A program made the translations under genes and the position numbers. Below the pieces are notes generated by a model that did no database searches, was not told where the DNA came from, and saw only the letters and a list, made by a program, of their open reading frames with translations. From NCBI GenBank assembly GCA_947494445.1, contig CANLVD010000005.1, forward strand, positions 1 to 64,000: a stretch of 64,000 nt of DNA. Reading direction: 5' to 3'. The DNA comes from an uncultured Paracoccaceae bacterium (lineage in GTDB: Bacteria; Pseudomonadota; Alphaproteobacteria; Rhodobacterales; Rhodobacteraceae). Numbering within the stretch: position 1 is the stretch's first letter; each line of letters starts with the position of its first letter. Shown piece by piece: positions 7,524-15,674 of the stretch.

Positions 7524-10151
7524 TCAGTCCAAAGGAAGCCTAAGCTTTGGCTGAGCAGGTTTGGGTCGCGAGGCTAAGCTCTGGATGAAGTCATGGATGA
7601 CGGTAACCTCTTTGCTCAGCTGCTCATGAGTCACGTCTTCAGGGTTCAAAGCTCCCGCAACATTATGCAGATCCTCTGACAACCGGCCTCGCGCTGCGTT
7701 CATCGTCTCAACATCGTCCTTTGTGAGTGCCAAGAGCTTGTAGATACTGCTACCCCGGATCTTGTTGTCAAAACGCCCGAGTACCGGCTCGATAAAGTCT
7801 GCGATGACCTGATCCCAAGCTTCGCGCAATTGCTCAATAATCCCCTTTGCCCAGGCAACGCGGCGCATCTCCGCAACCGTGTCAAACTGTCCTTTGAACT
7901 CTTTCAGTTCCGTGCGCAGCGCTGTCACAAGGGCTGGGGCCTGCTTAGCCTTCAACGGTAGATCGGGTGATACATGCCCAGGTTTTTCAGCGCGCTTGCG
8001 CACGTGCTGATAGTGCAGAGGAACGTCACGACCTTCCGCCTCACGTTTGACCTCAAAGAGAAAGCCAAGATCATGCGTGAAAATGACAACCTGGCGGTGC
8101 TGCGCTTCCTCTGCCAGCCTGCGCGCGACCCGGACGCGGTACATGTGATCCAGCGATGACATGGGGTCATCAAACACAATCCCGGAATATTCTTTTGATG
8201 TGACCAGTTCGGCCAGAAAAGCAGCCAAAGCAACACAGCGATGTTCACCTTCGCTCAAAATGTCGCCCAGGGGCTGACCGGGAAACTTGACGAACTCCAC
8301 CTGGAAATAGGACTGGCCCTTACTGTCGCGGGTTTTGCGCAGTTCAAGCGGGTTTGAGTTTAAGCGAAGCTTGTCGATTTCGCGCGCGAACCGATCTCGC
8401 AATGCGCCGGTGACCAGCTTTTCCGACAGCTCTTTGTTCTTATTCGTCGATGGCCGCCGGGCAGTTGTCTTTGCGAATTCCTTCAGAGCTGCGAGTGATC
8501 TCAAGCGCTCGATTTGAGCCACCACATCCTCTCGGATATCGGCAAGCTTCAGGCGTTCATCCAATGCGCGCTTTTCGTGTTCGAGTTTCGCGCGCGCTTC
8601 GGCATCCTCCATGGCCTCAAGCTGTCCAATCCGTGTGTCAAACTCAGCCGTGAGCGTTGCAAGTGACTCAGCCGGAACCGGCACAACAATCGATGTGACC
8701 TCCCCATCTTCGAGGGCATGCTGTAGTCGATTTTGAGCCTGCTCAGCCCACGCATCGACCATCTCGGATATGTCTTCCAGTGACAATTCTTCCTTTAGAA
8801 AAGTGGTAGCCGCCGATCTATTCTCCTGCGGGAAATTTGCCGCCGCAAGCGCACTGACTTTTGCTTTTAGCTGATCCTCACATCTTCGTTCCGCAGCTTT
8901 GGTCGTCCCTTTCACAAATGCCTCAAACGTCTTCTGGCGTTCAACCGCGTCGTCCGTCAGTGGCTGCTGGCATAAGACGCAAAGGTCCGTGTCTGTTGCC
9001 ATGTTGGGAAAGGTCTTTCCCGGGTAGGCATGCTCATCTGAATAGGCGCGCGCTGCTTCCCAGAGGAGTTTCCATGCATCAGATCCGATTTCCGGCAAAG
9101 GAGATGCGGCAAACAGGTCCTCTGATGCGGATTTTGACGCCACTTGCGCTGCTATGAACGCGCCGCGGAGCTCCGCAAGTTCTTTCAAAGACGTGTCTGA
9201 AACTGCCTGCTCCAATGTGACGATTCGCGCCTTCAGCTTTTCGACGCGATCTTTCTGCGCGCGCAATTTGCGAATGGTCTGTTGCGGGTCCTGCGCCAGG
9301 TCTGCACGTAAAGTTTCCAGTCGGCGTGTTTCCTCGCCCGAAAGCTCGCAAAGCATGTCCAGAACACTGACGTCGGATTTGTCGGACAACGCATTCATGT
9401 ATTTTCCAGCCGCCGTCGATGCAGACAAACTATGGTTCGAAATCACCAAAGGTGTCTGTGCTTCTACTGCCGCTGCCTTCGCCTCCAACCGCGCTTTCAA
9501 CTGATCACAGAGATCGCCAAGGCTCTCCAGAATGCGCATAGGCAGTGGGGTGTATGCGACGCTGTTCTCGGATTGCACATGCGTGTTGGCGCTGCGGGCG
9601 TCGAAGATACTGACCTGCCCCAGTTGACCGTCGCTATCGATTTCAGGTGACCAACGCGCCTCTTGTTCTGCCCCGCCTGCATCGAAGGTGATCAGGGCCG
9701 TCTGCGGAGTCTCCGCTGGATCGCTGATATCTGGGTGGATGCTGAACTTCTGATCTCTTGATCGGCAGGCGTGTTTCAACACACGGCAATAGCCGGATTT
9801 ACCAGAGCCATTGTCGCCATAGATAATGGTGATGCCTTTAGCACCAAAGGAGAGTTCTTGTTCGCTGGCAAGAGCATTGACCCCGGCAATCTCGGTCATC
9901 TTTGTCAGCGACACCGCCTGTTCAGCTGATGCTTCAATCAAAAGGTGGGATTTATCGAGAACAACTGCATCTTCGCGCGCGCCAGTGCAGATATCCTCCA
10001 AGCGATCAAGGTCGATGTCACCTGCTGCATTACCTTGAAACAACTGGCGCAGCGCGTCGCGTTGCCAAAGGTCTCGATCTTCAGACCAGGTCAAAATCTC
10101 TCGTAACGCGTCGCTTTGCCGATAAAGCGCACCTCCGTCTTCATTGCTCAT
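7524..10151 (-). CDS. Large SMC/ABC-type AAA ATPase with zinc-hook-like CxxC
   Basis: This 875-aa protein has Walker A GDNGSGKS (112-119), long coiled-coil stretches broken by CVLC (391-394) like a zinc hook, an ABC-signature-like LSEGEHRC (~632), Walker B IVFDDPMSSLD (~658-668) and an H-loop FTHD (~691). The layout resembles the AAA_13 group that includes PrrC/RloC nucleases. The ~170-residue C-terminal region (RRVAWAKGIIEQLREAWDQ...RGRLSEDLHN) may be the effector, but I cannot identify a nuclease motif. ATG 10151 has AAGGA upstream and overlaps hipA by 11 bp, so the ATPase belongs to the hipBA operon. Confidence 0.8.
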   Translation of the reverse strand: MSNEDGGALYRQSDALREILTWSEDRDLWQRDALRQLFQGNAAGDIDLDRLEDICTGAREDAVVLDKSHLLIEASAEQAVSLTKMTEIAGVNALASEQELSFGAKGITIIYGDNGSGKSGYCRVLKHACRSRDQKFSIHPDISDPAETPQTALITFDAGGAEQEARWSPEIDSDGQLGQVSIFDARSANTHVQSENSVAYTPLPMRILESLGDLCDQLKARLEAKAAAVEAQTPLVISNHSLSASTAAGKYMNALSDKSDVSVLDMLCELSGEETRRLETLRADLAQDPQQTIRKLRAQKDRVEKLKARIVTLEQAVSDTSLKELAELRGAFIAAQVASKSASEDLFAASPLPEIGSDAWKLLWEAARAYSDEHAYPGKTFPNMATDTDLCVLCQQPLTDDAVERQKTFEAFVKGTTKAAERRCEDQLKAKVSALAAANFPQENRSAATTFLKEELSLEDISEMVDAWAEQAQNRLQHALEDGEVTSIVVPVPAESLATLTAEFDTRIGQLEAMEDAEARAKLEHEKRALDERLKLADIREDVVAQIERLRSLAALKEFAKTTARRPSTNKNKELSEKLVTGALRDRFAREIDKLRLNSNPLELRKTRDSKGQSYFQVEFVKFPGQPLGDILSEGEHRCVALAAFLAELVTSKEYSGIVFDDPMSSLDHMYRVRVARRLAEEAQHRQVVIFTHDLGFLFEVKREAEGRDVPLHYQHVRKRAEKPGHVSPDLPLKAKQAPALVTALRTELKEFKGQFDTVAEMRRVAWAKGIIEQLREAWDQVIADFIEPVLGRFDNKIRGSSIYKLLALTKDDVETMNAARGRLSEDLHNVAGALNPEDVTHEQLSKEVTVIHDFIQSLASRPKPAQPKLRLPLD

Positions 10152-11418
10152 AGAACTGTCCTTCCACACCTTCAAACGCCAGTTCATTCAAGAACTGACG
10201 GCGCCAAAACACCTTTTGGTCCGTTTTTGATAGATTGGCTTCCTTGCAGAGGGGTGCCCAAGCTTGGTCAATGATCTTCACCTGCTCGGTAACGATCGCT
10301 CTGGCGTCCTCCTCTGAGAGGTGAAAATCCTTGGCTACGGCTAAGCCATGCATCAGTTGGCTGCGCCTTTCGCGCCCCATCAGCATGGCCTGTGACGCTT
10401 CCCGGCTATTCCGCAACTGGGGGCAAATGTCGTATGCTGGTGTGAGCGTCAGCAAATCGCCGTCCCAGAACGCGGCATGGTTACGTGCATGATCATCCGT
10501 GTTGCCGACAAGGATGTTGAAAATCATCCGCGAGAACATCTCACGCAATGTGTCTTTGGGGTCGGTAAATCGCCCCCGGATGATCTCCGCCAATTCGGTG
10601 TAGCTTGCATGCGCGGCCATAATTTCATCAAGACCAAAAAGCGTCAGCGCGGAGACCAGCATCTTCCGGGACCAACCTGTTTCGAGGTGCTTGCGGTCAA
10701 AGCGTTCGATCAGAAGGACATCTCGGCCCATTGATTGCTCAAGTTTCACCGGGGCGACGTCTAGACCGACCTCCTGCGCCAGACGCATCGCAATATATTC
10801 ACCTTTCACCACACTGTAGGTGTCGCCGGACGACGAAAACTTGGCGATATATTTTCTGTTTCCATCATCGATGAGGGCCTTGGGCCTTGCCCCGCCAATG
10901 GCAGTGCCGTGCTGCAAGGCCTCAGCCAGCTCATCAGTCAAAGGGACACCTTCTTCAACTATGTCCGATGCGCGTTGCAGCTCGTCCAGAGACGCATTTA
11001 AACTCTGACGCGGCACATACTCTGTCGCAGAAGCTTGAAAGTCCAAGGCCCCAATCCGGTCTGACCCAGATTCCAGCAGGAAACTGATCTCACTCAGGTC
11101 GACCATATCCGCATCTTCGCCGCGAATGCCCATCAACCGGTTGATAATGACACGACGCCCCCAGGCATCTGGAGCTCCGTCCCGTAATGCGCTTGCAAAC
11201 TTCAGAGGTTCGATCGGATCAATCTGACCTTGCTTTAGCGGCAGTTCGGGCAAGTAAAGCGCAACCGCGTCTTTATGCTCCAGATAGGAGCGGCCATAGT
11301 TAAAAACGTAGCGCTCACCCTCCTGCTTGATGAGACCTGCCACGACCGGCTCTGATGCGCTGGGTAGCCAAACCCAGACAAAGGCATGGTTGTTCCTCAG
11401 CCCGTCAGAAGTCATCAT
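10141..11418 (-). CDS. hipA: HipA-family serine/threonine kinase toxin
   Basis: This 425-aa protein has an N-terminal HipA subdomain (VAGLIKQEGERYVFNYGRSYL; PLKFASALRDGAPDAWGRRVI), a glycine-rich loop GTAIGGARPKALI (~171-183), the catalytic NTDDHARN (306-313, Asp309 by position) and the metal-binding TPAYDICP (~326). These match HipA kinases, which in E. coli phosphorylate glutamyl-tRNA synthetase. The loop has no serine where E. coli HipA is autophosphorylated. It overlaps hipB by 14 bp and the ATPase by 11 bp. Target unknown. Confidence 0.92.
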   Translation of the reverse strand: MMTSDGLRNNHAFVWVWLPSASEPVVAGLIKQEGERYVFNYGRSYLEHKDAVALYLPELPLKQGQIDPIEPLKFASALRDGAPDAWGRRVIINRLMGIRGEDADMVDLSEISFLLESGSDRIGALDFQASATEYVPRQSLNASLDELQRASDIVEEGVPLTDELAEALQHGTAIGGARPKALIDDGNRKYIAKFSSSGDTYSVVKGEYIAMRLAQEVGLDVAPVKLEQSMGRDVLLIERFDRKHLETGWSRKMLVSALTLFGLDEIMAAHASYTELAEIIRGRFTDPKDTLREMFSRMIFNILVGNTDDHARNHAAFWDGDLLTLTPAYDICPQLRNSREASQAMLMGRERRSQLMHGLAVAKDFHLSEEDARAIVTEQVKIIDQAWAPLCKEANLSKTDQKVFWRRQFLNELAFEGVEGQFYEQ

Positions 11419-11737
11419 TCAACTCCGTTTTGGGTTTACGAATGTAGGCTGGCAACAAAGCGACCTTGTCACGCACCTGCGCAATCTGTGGTGCAAGTGA
11501 TGTGGCGTCAGGCTCAAACAGCGGCACGCCGGTAATGGTTGCGGCTTCAAACACCAGGCCGATGTCAACAACTGGGTCGCCTCGCTCGATCTTTTGTAGT
11601 GTGCTGCGGGCAATCCCAACGCGCGCGCTCAAGTCCTTCTCAGACATCCGCCGCTGCTTGCGGGCCAACCGAATACGCTGCCCCAATAAAAGCAGCGCTT
11701 CTTTGGTAAACTTCGAATATGTGCGTTTTTCGGACAT
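11405..11737 (-). CDS. hipB: HipB-like HTH antitoxin
   Basis: This 110-aa protein has a Cro/CI-type helix-turn-helix (LGQRIRLARKQRRMSEKDLSARVGIARSTLQKIERG, ~17-52) and a C-terminal tail ending KTELNDDF that could contact the kinase. I chose ATG 11737, behind GGAG; the frame opens 11 codons earlier at 11770, but the first operator repeat lies there. It precedes and overlaps hipA, the usual antitoxin-first order, and probably represses its own operon through the four upstream repeats. Confidence 0.88.
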   Translation of the reverse strand: MSEKRTYSKFTKEALLLLGQRIRLARKQRRMSEKDLSARVGIARSTLQKIERGDPVVDIGLVFEAATITGVPLFEPDATSLAPQIAQVRDKVALLPAYIRKPKTELNDDF

Positions 11738-11752
11738 GCGTTTTTCTCCAGC

Positions 11753-11875
11753 GACCGTCTTCGCAGTCATATGACCCTATGTGACCGCCATGGCGGGCAT
11801 AGCATAGTTTTGGACATGTTACAAACTTTGACCGCCGTCGCAGCCAAGAAAGCACATGTGACCGTCGCGGCAGTC
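11753..11875. promoter_or_regulatory. Four operator-like repeats upstream of hipB
   Basis: Four imperfect palindromes of the form GACCGYC...GCRGYC occur at 11753-11768, 11783-11798, 11830-11845 and 11860-11875, for example GACCGTCTTCGCAGTC and GACCGTCGCGGCAGTC. They form two pairs, each with 30 bp between starts (47 bp between pairs), so members of a pair lie on one DNA face. Arrays of palindromic sites upstream of hipBA are the known mode of HipB binding. The remaining 11876-12116 has no gene; it contains one small inverted repeat, TTGCAC-N6-GTGCAA (12032-12049). Confidence 0.7.
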
Positions 11876-12116
11876 AAAAGTGCTCCCTACACGCGCAACA
11901 CGGCCAGAATGCTTTGGCGAACAACGTCACAAAACAGTACCATGCCCCAAACAAAGCTCTGGGAATGCAAAACCTTACAGTTTCATAACGCAGCAAAAAT
12001 TATCATGTTAGCATGGCGAGCAATCTAGATGTTGCACCAGGTAGTGCAAAATGGCCGCTTTTGGACCACGGCGAACATAGCCTCACACTCGCAGCGAACG
12101 ACAAATTTCTGTCGTG

Positions 12117-12154
12117 TGTATCAATTGTTGACACACGTATCAACAATTGATACA
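12117..12154. promoter_or_regulatory. Perfect 15-bp inverted repeat, higBA operator
   Basis: TGTATCAATTGTTGA (12117-12131) and its exact reverse complement (12140-12154) flank an 8-bp spacer and end 8 bp before the higB start. Each arm also contains the palindrome CAATTG. The position over the promoter and perfect symmetry fit a HigA binding site for autoregulation. Confidence 0.75.
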
Positions 12155-12162
12155 TATGCGCC

Positions 12163-12444
12163 ATGATCCAAAGCACCAAGGGCAAACTCGCTGCCAATGC
12201 CATTAAGGGCAAGTATGGCAAAGGCTTCCCGAGTGACATGGTGAAGCGCGCGCGGGTGATGCTTTCGGCGCTGGATGCTGCGGTTGTTGTCGAGGATTTG
12301 CGGTTCCCGCCCGGCACCCATTTGGAAGAACTGAAAGGCGATCGAGCCGGGCAACACTCCGTGCGGATTAACGGGCAATGGCGCATCTGCTTTGTCTGGA
12401 CGCCGAATGGCCCCGCCGATGTCGAAATCGTGGACTACCATTGA
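12163..12444 (+). CDS. higB: HigB-type (RelE superfamily) toxin
   Basis: This 93-aa protein has the HigB/RelE-like pattern: a short N-terminal helix pair, LRFPPGTHLEELKGDRAGQHSVRINGQWRICFVW and a final DVEIVDYH strand. Family members are ribosome-dependent mRNA interferases. It precedes the antitoxin, which is the HigBA order. No ribosome site is obvious; the start lies 8 bp after the operator, so the transcript may be nearly leaderless. Confidence 0.93.
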   Translation: MIQSTKGKLAANAIKGKYGKGFPSDMVKRARVMLSALDAAVVVEDLRFPPGTHLEELKGDRAGQHSVRINGQWRICFVWTPNGPADVEIVDYH

Positions 12445-12456
12445 GAGGATATGCTG

Positions 12457-12747
12457 ATGAGCTTGCTTGAAGACCCGATGCACCCCGGTGAAGTCCTGAA
12501 AGAGCTTTACCTCGATCCCCTGGAGATGGGGGCCATCGCGTTTGCGCGGCGTCTGGGCGTGCCTCGTACGCGGATCGAACGGTTGATCAAGGGCACGACC
12601 GGGATCACGCCTGACACGGCGCTGCGCCTCGCGCGCGTGTTTAGCACGACCCCGGCCTACTGGGTGAACTTGCAGACGAACTTTGACATGGCGCTGGCCG
12701 CTAAGGAGATTGATGTGTCTGACATAAGTCCGTTGGTTACTACTTAA
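12457..12747 (+). CDS. higA: HigA-type HTH antitoxin
   Basis: This 96-aa XRE-like protein carries the HigA signature: HPGEVLKELYLDPLEMGAIAFARRLGVPRTRIERLIKGTTGITPDTALRLARVF and an AYWVNLQTNFDMALA helix. GAGAGG is 8 nt before ATG 12457 and only 2 nt before ATG 12451, so I take the second. It lies 12 bp after higB in the same operon and should neutralise HigB and bind the palindrome at 12117-12154. Confidence 0.92.
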   Translation: MSLLEDPMHPGEVLKELYLDPLEMGAIAFARRLGVPRTRIERLIKGTTGITPDTALRLARVFSTTPAYWVNLQTNFDMALAAKEIDVSDISPLVTT

Positions 12748-12786
12748 TCATGACGCATACGCATAGATGTCGGCTTAGAAGTTAGA

Positions 12787-12951
12787 ATGACCAGCAAATT
12801 AGGGGTTTTCGAGTTAGCAAAACGGTACGGAGTGAACTTTGCAGAGACGGTTGCAGGTCAGTTTAGCGCAATCTACAGTTATTACAGCAACCTAACAGCA
12901 CAAGTCCAACACGCTGTTTTTTGCGCGGTGAGGGAAAATAATGAACGTTGA
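12787..12951 (+). CDS. Possible 54-aa leader protein of the toroid-AAA+ operon
   Basis: An ORF starting MTSKLGVFELAKRYGVNFAE and ending AVFCAVRENNER runs from 39 bp after higA to 11 bp inside the next gene. Its helical, hydrophobic-patterned middle (AGQFSAIYSYYSNLTAQVQHAV) and tight overlap suggest translational coupling. The ribosome site is weak (AGAAG). It has no recognised family and could be a real small subunit, a substrate peptide, or chance. Confidence 0.4.
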   Translation: MTSKLGVFELAKRYGVNFAETVAGQFSAIYSYYSNLTAQVQHAVFCAVRENNER

Positions 12952-14998
12952 GCAGTACAGTCGAGCCCTGAGGCTGAAAAATGAACACCTTCAGGCGGAA
13001 GAGGTGTTACGCAGCGCAACACAGTTCGCCAATTCGCGATTCAAAAATGGAAGATTTACTAGCAACGAAAGCTCATTGGAAAATAGCAAGCATTTTATCA
13101 ATAACTGCACAGCACTGGTGCAAATTTTCCGACCGGGTCAACCTTTCCCGACACAAGAACTCAAGTGCTTCGAGCAGCTAAACCCAAAGAGCATACTAAA
13201 TTACATCAATAGCGCGTATGACGGTGAAGAAAACGGCTGGATCACAAGGGAGGGCTCATGGGGCCCATATGCAAGTGCTTGGGGAATTCTCGCAACATCT
13301 TCGTTCTTGCTTTTCTTGCAGCGAGCCAGCAAGAGCGGAGTTGAATCCGTAAAGGATGAAGAGTGCTTTGTCATTGTCATTGAACGGATAAACAAAGAGG
13401 TAAAGAGACTACTTACGGAGTTTATCACGCCATTTGTAATGGAGCATCTGCATGAGCGCAGCCCAAAAATGGCTGACTTCAATCATCTATATTTCGTCTA
13501 CACTGCAATACTTGCCATAGAGGAGTGTTCGGCAGCCTTCAAGAACTACGAAGATTGGGGGCTAGATGGTTCGGTTCATGATAACATTAAGCAAATTCTT
13601 GATACGATTAAGGCGTCTTACGAAAATCACACCTTCACGATCTATACGAACATATCAGAGCGATTATTCTCACAGTTAGCATTTGTGGGGATGAGGCTGG
13701 ACCATCATATCGATGAGTCGGAAATCATTCTTGCTTTGATATTGATGACGGATTTCGCACCGCCGAACCTTAATCCTAGCGAAGATATAGTTAAAGAAGC
13801 TGTAGATATTGTGTTTTCGCTGCAAAAAAGTACGGGTTATTGGGACTCGTCGCGTCCAATATTGGGTTCCATGACTGGATCAGTCGGCTGTTCCAGCATC
13901 GAACTTGCGTTGGCTTTGCTGAGCAGTCAAACTCTTCGGCCTTATGTGGTGGACTACCAGGAAAACTTCTCGAGACTGTATCAATTTCTGGAACGAAGTT
14001 ACGATCCCAAACGGCCAGGTCGCGGCTGGTCATCTGAACTCAGGCGTGGATCAGGTGTTCGAGAAACTTGGTACGGCTTTATGGTATACGCTTTTGTAAG
14101 AGAGTTATCGAACCTGCTTCGCGAGACTGCTGGAGATGAACTACTGGTAGGTTTCATGCGACGCGATGTTGGTAAATCGATCCCGTTCGAAGAATTGCTG
14201 GACTCAAATGATTTCAAAAACACCTTGTATCGACGGCTCATTCAACCAAGGCGCGAGATGCGCGATGCCATCACGCAGGAAGATCATGAAGCGGCGCGAC
14301 GTCAAGCAAGTTATTCTGCTATCATTTTTGGACCTCCCGGAACAGGAAAAACTACTGTGGCGGCGTCAATAGCTCACGCCTTAGACTGGGATTTAATCGA
14401 AATCGGCCCGGGTGATTTTCTCAAGCAAGGCGTCGAGGGTGTCTTCGCCCAAGGTGAGGAGATTTTCAGCAGACTTCTTTTGGCTGACAGAACAGTAATC
14501 CTGTTTGACGAGCTGGATGAATGGGTTTTGGAGCGAGGAACAGCCGAGGACAAGATCAGCAGGTTTTTGACAACGTTTATGTTGCCGTGGCTTCAGCGTT
14601 TGCGTGACAAGTCTGAGGTAATATTTTTGTTTGCAACGAACCGAGTTGAAGCATTTGATGCCGCAATCAAGCGAAACGGTCGCTTTGATGCGATTGTTCC
14701 AATCGGCCCGCCTGACGAGCCAAGCCGAACGAAGCTCATAGAAAAGCTGTTGTCAGATGTTGATCTGGGTTCGTTTCCAGGTTGTTCACCTGAAGCGGTG
14801 GCGGAAGAGTTCGGCGATCAAGCGACGCTTGGCGACATAATTCGTGGCGTTGAAAATCTAAAGGAAAGAATGGAGCAAGGCTGGGCTGACGACGCGCTGA
14901 AGAAGACAGGAGATACTGTAAAACAATCCCTAACTATTAATGAAGAAGACTGGAAAGAATTTCAAAAAGGTGTACAGAAGTATGCTCCAGCTAATTGA
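12941..14998 (+). CDS. Alpha-toroid-like / AAA+ ATPase fusion
   Basis: This 685-aa protein has two parts. Residues ~1-400 are helical with terpene-cyclase-like (alpha/alpha toroid) repeats, including a QW-like QKSTGYW at 295-301 and WSSELRRGSGVRETWYGFMVYAF at 363-385. The C-terminal half is an AAA+ module: Walker A GPPGTGKT (464-471), Walker B VILFDELDE (519-527), sensor-1 ATNR (565-568) and an arginine-finger segment KRNGRFD (577-583), as in FtsH/CDC48-like remodelers. GAGGG precedes the ATG. The gene is AT-richer than its surroundings and overlaps the methyltransferase. It may bind a target through the toroid and remodel it with ATP; this is inference. Confidence 0.8.
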   Translation: MNVEQYSRALRLKNEHLQAEEVLRSATQFANSRFKNGRFTSNESSLENSKHFINNCTALVQIFRPGQPFPTQELKCFEQLNPKSILNYINSAYDGEENGWITREGSWGPYASAWGILATSSFLLFLQRASKSGVESVKDEECFVIVIERINKEVKRLLTEFITPFVMEHLHERSPKMADFNHLYFVYTAILAIEECSAAFKNYEDWGLDGSVHDNIKQILDTIKASYENHTFTIYTNISERLFSQLAFVGMRLDHHIDESEIILALILMTDFAPPNLNPSEDIVKEAVDIVFSLQKSTGYWDSSRPILGSMTGSVGCSSIELALALLSSQTLRPYVVDYQENFSRLYQFLERSYDPKRPGRGWSSELRRGSGVRETWYGFMVYAFVRELSNLLRETAGDELLVGFMRRDVGKSIPFEELLDSNDFKNTLYRRLIQPRREMRDAITQEDHEAARRQASYSAIIFGPPGTGKTTVAASIAHALDWDLIEIGPGDFLKQGVEGVFAQGEEIFSRLLLADRTVILFDELDEWVLERGTAEDKISRFLTTFMLPWLQRLRDKSEVIFLFATNRVEAFDAAIKRNGRFDAIVPIGPPDEPSRTKLIEKLLSDVDLGSFPGCSPEAVAEEFGDQATLGDIIRGVENLKERMEQGWADDALKKTGDTVKQSLTINEEDWKEFQKGVQKYAPAN

Positions 14999-15674
14999 TA
15001 ACCTGCGCACCCCCTTAAGTTCCATAAAACTTCCAATTTGCTCTCTTGCAAACCGCTGGAATCTGTATGCGTGGAAAATGACGGCGTCTAAATTTTCTTC
15101 AACTTTTGATCTTGGACATCTCGCAGAGGCCTATGAACCCGACGCAGCAAGTTCAGTTGTTGACTATGGGTGCGGCACAGGACGGCTGAGTGACTATCTA
15201 AGAAAAGATATCGGTTCAGTCGCATTGTTTGATGTATCACGGAATGCCGAGCTCTTGGCGAAAGAACGTTATGCTAGCGCAGGATTTGCGGCGAGCAGTC
15301 TTTGTGAGAGCTCACTTCTATTTGATACTTGCTACTTAGTTGGTGTTTTGTCGAGTGTGATTGGTGCGCATAACAGGAAGCGGCAGCTCGTAAGTATTGG
15401 AAGACTGTTAAAGCCGGGCGGATACATAGTTTTTGGAGACTTCGGCAGGAGCGATTTCAGCGATCGGTATCGGAGAATATATCAAAAGAGTTGGGTTGAG
15501 CCCCGAACATACATGACCAAAGGCTCATACTATATCCACCACTTTGACATGAAAGAGTTGAACTGGCTCTTCGAGCCTATTTTTGAAGTAGTTGAGCACG
15601 TGGAACACAAAGTAACCAGTGTGAATGGGAATAGTTTGAATGCACACACCATCGTTGCTCGAGTAAAGAGATGA
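14982..15674 (+). CDS. Class I SAM-dependent methyltransferase
   Basis: This 230-aa protein has motif I VVDYGCGTGRL (59-69), an acidic post-I strand (VALFDVS) and LLKPGGYIVFGDFGR, the motif of small-molecule/UbiE-like methyltransferases. No target-recognition or RNA-binding domain is visible, so a small molecule, nucleotide or protein substrate is possible. ATG 14982 overlaps the AAA+ gene end by 17 bp, and the stop overlaps the kinase start as ATGA. This argues for one tightly coupled operon. AT-rich like its neighbours. Confidence 0.8.
   Translation: MLQLIDNLRTPLSSIKLPICSLANRWNLYAWKMTASKFSSTFDLGHLAEAYEPDAASSVVDYGCGTGRLSDYLRKDIGSVALFDVSRNAELLAKERYASAGFAASSLCESSLLFDTCYLVGVLSSVIGAHNRKRQLVSIGRLLKPGGYIVFGDFGRSDFSDRYRRIYQKSWVEPRTYMTKGSYYIHHFDMKELNWLFEPIFEVVEHVEHKVTSVNGNSLNAHTIVARVKR

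Noticed and set aside
7524-10151. RloC/PrrC anticodon nuclease assignment
   Set aside because: Walker motifs and CxxC fit the group, but the Arg-x3-Glu and His spacing of the nuclease site is not seen in the C-terminal region, so the name is not justified.
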